Shown here: piece after piece, positions 55,856-64,000 of the stretch
Position numbering within the stretch: the stretch's first letter is position 1
Layout: the number at the start of each line of letters is the position of its first letter
Origin: Agaricus subrufescens
Lineage: Eukaryota; Basidiomycota; Agaricomycetes; Agaricales; Agaricaceae
Direction: 5' to 3'
Assembly: GCA_029945375.1 (NCBI GenBank)
Contig: CM057060.1
Location: 1,054,001-1,118,000 of the forward strand
DNA: 64,000 nt
Notes under the pieces: generated by a model
Seen by the model: the letters and a program-made list of their open reading frames with translations, nothing else
Databases searched by the model: none
Told to the model about the DNA's origin: nothing
Position numbers and translations under genes: made by a program

Positions 55856-58275
55856 GCGTGCCTTGGGTTTGTTGTTGAAACTGTTGTCATGGGTGAAGGA
55901 ATAGGTGGGGGGACATTTACATTCAATTGGGGTGGCAGAGGTGGAAATGAAGTTCAGGTAGCAGAAAAGGCAGTCGGCTTCTTCAGCCATTTTGGGAGAA
56001 TGGAAAGAGGCAATTGTAAGGCCTGGGGGGTTGGTTTTCCTTGTCTGAATCGTCGCCCATGTGGTAATCTTGCTTAGGGATGGGTATGGGGGTTGGGTCA
56101 GGAATAGGGATGGGTTTGATATCAGGCTCAGGGGTATTGGGTCTGGTTGGTAGGTTGAGTTGGTAGGGTTTGCAAATTGCATCAGCTGCTGCAAGTTCAT
56201 TGGCAGAACCAAGTCTGTCCAGGGTGTCAAGCATTCTGACAGAGTTACAGGCAATGGAGTGGGTGTTGAATTCAATGTGAGTGGCAGTGATCTTGGTGAT
56301 GTCATTTAGTATCTTGTTGAGGTGGTTTCCTACAATTCCTTCATCTCCTCTACAGAGTCTCAAGGGGGCAATGACTCTGCCGGCAATGTTCTGTGCATTG
56401 ATGCTTATCTGTACAAGTGTGGCTCCTATTTCTCAGAGTTGTGCCATGGCATGCAGGACCCTGAGTAGATAGCGGTGTCAGGCAATGGTAGAGTGTCGGT
56501 ATTTGATGTAGTCCACATGAATGGATTCATCGATGGGGATAGCAATGGTGGGGGTCAAGGAGTTGGTGCTAGGGTTCATTTTGACGAGTAAGTCAAGTAG
56601 AGGAGCATATTTAGCTGCTAAGGAAATGTTGGGCAAGCGGTTTAATGAGGAAAAAATGGAAAACAATTGGATTTTTATACAAGTTTCCTCCTCCCTATTA
56701 GGCAACTACTGTTGTTGCTGGTTGTTGTCATTTTCTTCAGCCTGTGCTCCCCATCCATTCTCCCATGTTCTGTTGCTGTTCCATCCATTTGGGTTAATCT
56801 CCTTGGTGAGATCTTTCAATTCCTCCTCCATCATTTCCAACTTCTTTCTGATCTTCTTGATCAGCTGTCTTTCTCATCTCATAACACTGGCCATGTGGTC
56901 TTTCTTGGCTGCAGTTGGGGCATCTACCCCCTTGGGACAGTTGTAGATGAGTGGTAGGTATGTGTGGGCATATCTGTTGTCCACATCTGTTACTGCTCCA
57001 AAACTTTTGATGAGCTCTCATTTGGCAGAGCTCCAGAATGAGTCAATGATGAGGTTGTGGTAGGCCTCTTGTTTGTTGGAGGTGCTGGATTTGGCAGTGT
57101 TGGTATTTTGTTGGGTGCTCATGATGTTTTCTTTGAACCAATAGACAATGCTATACTGATTGTTGGGATGTGGGCTTCCTTTTATATCACAGAAGGTTAT
57201 TGTGTTTCCTATATTCAGATAGGAGATCCAGTATGTTCTCAAGGTCTGTTGCCAATTGCCACGTATTCTCAGAGTTGTCGTATTCTTTCCAGTGTACCAG
57301 GTATTGAGTTTCTCAGCCTTTTTTCCTATGTCCACAGGTTTCTTCAACTTCATATTCCTCTTTGTTATTAATAATATCTGGAGGGGGTGGAGGTGGAGTT
57401 TTTTGACAGTTGAACTCTGGTTCGTAGAATTTGGTGAGAAGCAACGAATGGAAGACGTCATGTATAGCCCAGGTTTCAGGTAATTTTAGGCCAAAAGATG
57501 TTTACCCAATGGGTTCTAGCATTTCAAAAGGTCTGTATTGCTTGTTGTCTATTTTTCCAGACAGGCAGTTTGATCATATGTTAATTGCTTCCAGGAAGAC
57601 AAGATCTCCTTTGAGTAAGGGATCCTTCTGCTGTTTCAGATTTCCTCATCCAGACATGGTGGAATTGTATTCTTCCAGTGCTGCTCATGCTTCATTTTGG
57701 GTTTTGGTTAATTCTGCAGTTAGCTCATTGGCGAGGGGGTTAACCAAATTAGCAGTTAGATTTCCTTTCCATGGGTGGATACCATATGTAAGGAAGAACA
57801 AGGTTTGTTTGGTTGCAGCATGGTTTTTGTTGTTGTACTGAAATCTGGCTGTGGGAAGCCACTTTGCCCAGTCATTTTGTTTATAATTGATGAAGTTTTG
57901 CAGATAGGATTCTATTTCCTGGTTGATCCTTTTGGTTTGTCTGTCAGTCTGGGGGTGGTAGGCCGTGGATAAGTTCTTTTTGATCTCTAGGGCAGAGCAG
58001 AGTTCCTTCATGAACTTTGAGGTGAACCGGGGGCCTTGGTCACTGATAATGCATTTCAGAATTCCGTATATGCACCAGATGTCCTTCTTGTAGATCTTAG
58101 CTAGCTGTTTTGACATGAGAGAGGTTTTGGTGGGAATGAGATGGATCATTTTGGAAAAGCAGTTGACTACTACAAGTATGGCATCATGATCCTTGGACTT
58201 GGGTAGAGGTCCTATCATATCTATGGAGATTTCCTGCCACAGTGCTTTGGGTATTGGTAGCAGTTTGAGGGGTTG
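55856..58275 (-). pseudogene. Element A' fragment, inverted: integrase, chromodomain and a third ORF
   Basis: Read on the minus strand from 58275: integrase core (IGPLPKSKDHDAILVVVN at about 58218, LSTAYHPQTDRQTKRINQE), then the chromodomain region, ending at about 57018 with the same AYHNLIIDSFWSS as element A. Beyond the point where element A is truncated, this copy continues with a further coding stretch to 55856: a charged coiled-coil-like piece (ERQLIKKIRKKLEMMEEELK), SLAAKYAPLLDLLVKMNPS, IAPLRLCRGDEGIVGNHLNK and a DSDKENQPPRP segment, interrupted by TGA and TAG stops. The right end breaks inside integrase; the left end is cut by element B's 3' LTR. Non-functional, CpG-poor. Confidence 0.8.
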
Positions 58276-58437
58276 TTAAGACTATGACTGCAGAGTTGGA
58301 ACTAGACAGTTCCAATTGGGAGATAGGTGTTGGCCTCAGCGACGCATAACATCCCAGAAACTATTTAAATAAAAAATAGCATAATATTTAAATAACATTT
58401 ACATAATTTCTCAAAAATTATTCAAATACTTAGCTAG
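58276..58437. other. Short AT-rich junction sequence
   Basis: AT-rich linker between the element A' break and a gag fragment of element B type; nothing recognisable. Confidence 0.4.
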
Positions 58438-58665
58438 TAGAATACCCTGAGCTTGTAGAAAAAAAAGCAGGCTTGGTAAGATTTGTGTTTGAGATTCCAC
58501 ATTATCACTCTGGCCGAGGAGTCACAACTGTTATCTTTCAGGCATAAATTCCAGGTCATAGCTGAAAAGTATTTGAAGCCTCCTGCACTTATCTCAAATA
58601 GAGAGATAGTTGAGGCATTTGTGTCATCTCTCAACTCAACATTTAGAGACCAGCTGAATATACTG
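58438..58665 (+). pseudogene. Element-B-type gag fragment
   Basis: About 230 bp matching element B gag from EYPELVEKEAGS to FRDQLNI (DNA around 43160-43395), with an internal deletion of about 15 bp near 58475 and CpG transitions. No coding capacity beyond a short frame. Confidence 0.8.
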
Positions 58666-58687
58666 TATACCTATCCACTGTAAATGT

Positions 58688-58893
58688 TGTTATGGCCCCA
58701 GCTGTTTTACATATGAAAATATACATTTAAGGCAGTTAAGTATACATATTAGGCTCAAAAATGGGCAGTTGGTCACTCCATTGGTAATAAAACCAGTTGA
58801 GGACATGTGCAAGGATAGGGTAAACTAGGCATCAGTTGAGATGGAGTCTGCAATTCCTAACAGGAAAATTGTACTGTTGGGGAAAATATATGT
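58688..58893 (+). repeat. Element-B-type LTR fragment, decayed
   Basis: Begins TGTTATGGCCCCAGC and follows the first ~200 bp of the element B LTR with nearly all CpGs lost. Confidence 0.75.
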
Positions 58894-59672
58894 AGATATT
58901 TATTATTATGTATACACACATCTTGGCTGGATTTCTTACCTAGGATGAGCCACCAGGGAGTCAATGCAGTTGTGGATTGGAACCTGTGCACTAACACTCT
59001 CCAGGATGGTCAGGGCTTAAGACAAAAGTCAGGCACAATATTTCAATCATGTTCATATCTCTTGCACCTGACAGTCTCAAAGTATCTCAATCTTGCTGAT
59101 CCCATTCACACTTTCTCTGATGCATCCCATAACCTTTTCCAAAGCTTTTTTTGCATATATTGCAGGTTTGTTGTTCCATTGCATGGTTGGGTGATAAGAG
59201 AAGAAAATAAATATTTCACACAATCCTTAGTATAGAAATTATCGATTGCATTATAAATCTATCCACTGCCATACAATCATTGTAGGACCATGGTCAGCAC
59301 AAACACCAATCGGTCCAGAAATATAGCAAAACTGCCAAAGTTGTATGTCTAATTACATGCATGAACAGGTAACGTAACTCATAATTTGGCCTTGTCAGGT
59401 CAGTGCTAACCTGGAAAGGTGCTTATAAGGCCGGATCAGTCCGCGCTGCCTTGGCAGGCACTCAGGAAATTTCCGACATAAATAGTATACTGTCTCATTT
59501 TCTCTTCTGCCAACTCATAACATGACTCATAATGCTGGCATTATGACTTATCTATAGTGATTCTACATGTATATAAGCTGTGTCCCAAACTACAGTAGAC
59601 CTTAGTTATTAAATTGTTGTTAATCAATCCTTCGTCGTCTCGACTTAAGTAAGCTCGTATTCATGGGTAACA
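58894..59672. other. Unassigned repeat-like region, right part possibly a solo LTR
   Basis: No supported gene. The segment from about 59340 to 59672 contains a TATA-like ATGTATATAAGC and ends ATGGGTAACA, which has the look of a Copia-type LTR end. It abuts the breakpoint of the segmental duplication. Confidence 0.35.
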
Positions 59673-59752
59673 GCATGTGCTTCTCTTATTATGAGCCTCC
59701 CAACCCAGCAGCAGCAAGGAGCAAGCAAATTGACGCCGGTCGCAGGAAGTGA
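59673..59752 (+). pseudogene. CKS1 3'-end fragment
   Basis: Contains the end of the last Cks1 exon ([19 protein letters not shown] and its stop) preceded by GCATGTGCTTCTCTT and lacking 14 bp that encode part of RRPKN. No start or upstream exons, so not a gene. Confidence 0.9.
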
Positions 59753-59903
59753 GATTCAAGTGATCCTACAGAAAGGGGACCCATCGTTCATGCATTTTTG
59801 GACAATACTCATAGCTAGCTAATGGCTTCCTTGCTTTGGTATCATTCTCTGCAGTAGGGCGGTATACATAGTTAATTAACACAGAAAATAATCTTTCGCG
59901 CTC

Positions 59904-62900
59904 TCAGAATTTTGACGTCGGAAGATCACCCCATTCTACAATGGGACTAGGATCAATAGAAACACCAAGGCCCCGCTTAAATGCTGGTACATCTTTGATG
60001 TAGGTTGCATTAGGATTGACCTCATCGACAACCTTTTCTGTGGAGCGCTCTGCAACGACCTGAGTCAGTCTCTCTAAAAGTTGGCCGCGATCACTCCTTC
60101 CTTCCAAGGCGGCATTCCAGAATTGGAAGAACTCCTCGAAAGTAGGAAGTTCGTCCTGGAGCGCTTTTCTCCAGTCTAGCTGGTTAAGATCGACTCCAAA
60201 GGATCGAAGCTTCTCTTCGCAAGCCTTCAAGGCATCCAAACTTGCTCGTTTGTTACCCAACTTTTGAGCAACCATATGCACAGATAGTTTAGCCCGTGTC
60301 GGAGACCGCGGGTCAACGTGAGAGCGGAACATTTTGAGGATATCATCCTTAGTGATGGAAAGTACGAGTTCGGCATCGTTGTATCCTAGAATTTGGTAAG
60401 TATTGAGAGCGTAGCCGTTGACAAAGTTTCGTACTTCGTAAGAAATCCCAATGACCAGTAACCACATGAGGTTGGAATCGCGAGGTTTCTTCAGCAAGAT
60501 TTTTGTCTGCTTCCAACCATTTCTTCCTTAAACTTGATCTGTGCTCTTCAAATTCTTCCAGTGTCATCTCTTCAAGCTTTGAGCTCATATCTACTAGGAA
60601 GGCATCCACTCGCTGCTCCAGGTAGCTTGGAGCTTTTTCGCTCTGTACCACAATACGTATGCCCCTTTCGCTTTGTCCGGACAAGTTCCATGGACCGCAA
60701 GAGACAATATAACCGAGCTGCTCTTGAGTTCTGAGCACATTGAATGTCGGTTCAGCAAGAATCTGAGTCAACAGTGATGCGGTGACTCGAAGACGTGGGA
60801 TAGCGATAGGCCCGATATGGAGGTAGTAGCTCAGTGCCGAATTGGTTTGATTCGGATTGGGTATTGGTAAGGACCAGATATAGTTCGATGCTATCGTCCA
60901 ATTAATGGATTCGGTTTTCCCCTGATCTTTCATGAGAACATACCTGAGGGAAGTATCAAAGCCCGAGTGTTTAGTTGGGTTTGTGTCAGCTGAGTCGGTT
61001 TGAGGCCTTCCTCAGCTATATCTGCCATCTTAAGCGCCTCCTGAGCTCAATGTCAATAACGAACTGTAGAACAAACTCCGAGTTTCACTCACGTCTTTGA
61101 ATACATTACCATTGACTAATATCCGTAGATGTGCATCCGAGAATAGCGTTCTAGCGTGGCTGGTTATTTCTCCGGCCGTCACAGCTGAAAAAGAATGTTT
61201 TTTAAGCGTACGCCTTGTCTTTCCATCGCGCAACTTACAGGGCAATTCATTCATCTGGTCTTCAATCGACCACTGTCTCTCAGCCAGTAGATAACGACTA
61301 AAGTAGTCTGACAGGGTGTAAGACTGCCCGAAGAAAAAGTTTCGCCACTCTTTCTCTAACTGTACGTCCAGCAGTGTGAGTGAATGAAAAGTGCACGAAT
61401 AAGGCGGTTACTTACGAGTTCTTTCATCACTTCCAGTCTATCAGGTTTAGCTTCAAGCTGCCTAGCCTTCTGTAATACATGCTTCACAAGCGTGGATAAT
61501 TTGTCGTTGTACCCAGTAGCGAATACGTGCAAGCCGGTCGTAGTTTCACTGACTGAGTACGATAACCCAGCTAAATCAGCATCGTATGCTAATTCAGTCA
61601 ATGCATCGGTAATGAGATCAGCATAGAGCCTAAATGCATTTAGAGCAAACTATATGTGCGACTGGATAATGCGCACACCTTGTTAGAACGGAGGCCCTGG
61701 AAGTGTTATAACTTGCCGGGCTATCAGGTTGTGCCATCATTCACACCGTCCATCAATATGTGAGAAAGTAATACCTGCGGATGTCGATGAGAATGGAGGC
61801 CTTGGGGACCCAGAATCTGTCATCTTTTTTATGCCAGAGCGTCGTCAGGGGTGTCTGTCGGATCAGATGAGGTCGTTTTTGTGGCTACGAAGGAAGGTTA
61901 GCCATGGTGGACTTTATTACTATTGACAAATCTACCTCTGAGACCTGACGTTTGTCGACATTCAGGTCGCTGGGCACAAATGCATTCCGATCGGGTAAGA
62001 ACAGCTCTGGAATATCATTGGGAGCATCCGCCTGGTAGACTTTGTTAACAGGTCTTCCATTGAAATATAGAAATATCATTCACCTTCCTAATAAAATCCT
62101 CGTCGAAACGCTCAACCCTGTATTCTGTCCCGTACCAATATTCCTTCTCCCACGTTGAATCAGGTTTGAGGTTTTCATGTTCTTTCGCCATTAGGACAAC
62201 GCGGCCTTCCTGTACTCTGAATGAATCAAGGTATTTGCGGATCGTCGATAAACCAAGTCCAGTATTCCCGTCCGCCTCCCAATCCCGAATACACTGAGGC
62301 CCAGTGAGTAAGTGTTCAGGAGGGAGCGGTTGACTCATATGCTCCGCGATCCAAGTCACATAGCTATCAGCCCGCTTTTTTTCAGCAAACTGAAAACGGA
62401 TTGCAGAAAGATCTGCAATCTCCTTCTGGTGATACGCCTCGAGATCAGAGGAGCGAAGTAAGTTCAGGTATTTGAACACGATGAGTATTACAGAACGATA
62501 GTTTTCTAGAAAAAGGTTGAGGATAAGTCTTTCTGAAAAAGCAGAAACATACTGAATCCTTCTTCCGTGAGATGCACCGTAATCTTGAACATGGCAAAGC
62601 CCCGAGCTAAGTTCTGGCTCCCAGCAGAAAGTGCTATTACCCAACCTCGATCTTTGAGATAAGAGTACAAGGATCCAGGACCTTCGTGTCCGACGAAATG
62701 CGATAGAAAATTAGCAGGCTTAAGTCGCCAAAGGGGTGGTTGATACTCCAAGGGGAAAGAAATCTCAAATGCGTGAAGATCCATGATAGTTTTCACCGAT
62801 ACGAGTGTCTATGAACAACTTTAGTTAAATGGTAGAGTTTGAGGTCCTGAGCTTACCCCTTTTTCAGCCGCTCCAAATGGGTGGTCATTAATCATTGGAA

Positions 62901-64000
62901 GAGGATCATTTCCACGTCTAACTATAGGCGAAAACAGCTTTGAGGCCATATCCGAAAGCTCATCCAATGACTCTACACATATCCTTTCAGCATACGCGCA
63001 GAGATAGAGAGATTAATTGATACCTTTTCCCAGAATGCAAAGACTCATCCGACTGGCACAATATTCCTCAGTCCACCATTTCATCAACCTTCGGCGAATT
63101 TCACGTCCGACAGTGCCACCGTCTGCCTCAGCTTCGGATGGAGTGGGGGACGGTAGTCGAGATGCGGGAGTAGAAAGGACACGATTGGATTCACTAGTAT
63201 CATTGACACTCTCCTGCATCATGAGCCTTGCGGCTCTCGATAAGCTCTCGCGGTTTCCGGTTCCAAACTTACTCCAAACATGACCAGGTTTGCTGAGGTG
63301 TTTGTTGACCTGAAAAATACGCCAAATATCCGACTGAAGATTCTTCTTGTTCTCCGAGTCAACAGCGTTAAGCTCGCGGGAAGTACAAGAAGCCGCGAAG
63401 AGTGGTGAGTGAAAGAATGAGGAGAATCTTTCCAAAGCACCGGTTAAAGCGGACGTAGTGACGTTGAAGTAGTAATTGGTATTTGTGGTTGAGGTGTACG
63501 CGTTTGAACTTCCATTATTCTTCGAGAGATACTAAACAATTCGTTAATAACTGATATTCCCATGGAAACAATTGTGGCGACCTCTGAGTATTCATTTTCG
63601 CGAGGAAATTGCTCGGTGCCCTAATAGATGTCAGTTACTTCAAACGCAAAGAGGTGGATACAGACCATAAAAAGTAAATGTTCACAAAAATGAGCAAGGC
63701 CGGGCATATCCCACTAATTTTCTAGATAAGGATTGTCAAGATCATCATATGTGAAGAGCATACCGGGTCATGAAGATGACCGACAGCAACGTCAATGCTG
63801 GCAGCGGCTTTGTCCGCCTCGTGGTCATGGATGAGGGTGGCTTTCAAGCCATTATCCAATTGAATAACGCGGTATTCTCGTTCATCTCTTGGCGATTTCT
63901 TGATGGGTTTAATGAATACGGAGTAAGGAGGGATAGTGGAATCCGCTGGAGTGACACGTTTCCAGTCTGAGCCCGAAGAGATAGTCATGAAACAGCGAGA
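59904..64000 (-). CDS. M16 zinc metallopeptidase, insulysin type, copy 2 (5' end outside window)
   Basis: Second copy of the peptidase gene with the same exon layout. Stop 59904-59906; ATG 63986-63988 corresponds to the internal start of copy 1, and any upstream leader lies beyond the window. Zinc motif HFCEH is followed here by LLFM, the form I expect for the family. The third-ligand Glu is kept in RELNAVDSENKKN. Differences from copy 1 are few: for example Gly to Arg in LLERLTQ, Arg to Gln in LLTQILAE and His to Arg in RGIRIVV. An apparent stop after ILGKGIN lies inside an intron (donor GTATCA) and does not break the gene. Both copies therefore look functional, unless the duplication is an assembly product. 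Confidence 0.88.

Larger units (their letters stand above)
59673..64000. repeat. Segmental duplication, right copy (continues beyond window)
   Basis: Same orientation as 22511-26930. Nearly identical over the 3' half of the M16 gene and slightly more diverged toward its 5' end. A 14-bp deletion relative to the left copy lies within the first 20 bp. Confidence 0.9.

Noticed and set aside
63013..63030. Apparent premature stop in peptidase copy 2
   Set aside because: It falls within a 51-nt intron present in both copies.
1..64000. tRNA, rRNA or CRISPR loci
   Set aside because: Not seen; no spacer-repeat array, and no tRNA-like arm set that I could fold by eye.

Overview
The window is eukaryotic and fungal, most likely an Agaricomycete basidiomycete. 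Nearly every host gene is split by GT-AG introns of about 45-60 nt. The left end carries a cluster of the signal-peptide / Cys-rich ectodomain / single-TM proteins that I associate with mushroom-forming fungi, and there is a STAND (NACHT) receptor gene, a MER3-type meiotic helicase and several Ty3-type retroelements. I cannot name the species. All gene models were spliced by eye; exon ends given as exact are those where splice phase and protein family both agree.

Layout. 1-8.2 kb: three related membrane proteins (one runs off the left edge), an aldo-keto reductase, an almost empty stretch, and a fourth membrane protein with a different ectodomain. 8.5-22.6 kb: compact housekeeping block with ribosomal protein L7, beta-carbonic anhydrase, an inositol-polyphosphate 5-phosphatase with a hydrophobic tail, the SNW/SKIP splicing factor, Tim54, a MER3/HFM1 helicase on the minus strand, and the Cdk subunit Cks1. 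22.7-30.5 kb: an insulysin-type M16 peptidase and a 927-aa NACHT protein. 30.5-59.7 kb: nested transposons. 59.7-64 kb: a second, nearly identical copy of the M16 peptidase gene together with the last part of the Cks1 gene, so the host locus is segmentally duplicated around the transposon block.

The transposon block holds (i) element A, a chromodomain Ty3 element decayed almost entirely at CpG sites, in a tandem LTR-gag-LTR-gag-pol arrangement, with a second, inverted fragment (A') that keeps an extra downstream reading frame; (ii) a 1,576-bp Tc1/mariner-like non-autonomous DNA transposon with about 345-bp inverted repeats, TA target duplication and no CpG at all; (iii) element B, a 15.2-kb well-preserved Ty3 element (1.38-kb LTRs, PBS, gag, protease, pol, polypurine tract) that carries about 5 kb of additional sequence between pol and the 3' LTR. 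That extra segment encodes two intron-containing genes and one short ORF, all on the strand opposite to gag-pol. The antisense module, two apparent -1 frameshift sites, and an 881-nt AUG-free leader that is open in the gag frame make element B the most unusual object in the window.

Logic: genes antisense to the genomic RNA can keep introns through retrotransposition because their introns are not spliceable in the sense RNA. The module could therefore be a set of accessory or regulatory proteins that travel with the element. This is inference; no family was recognised for them.
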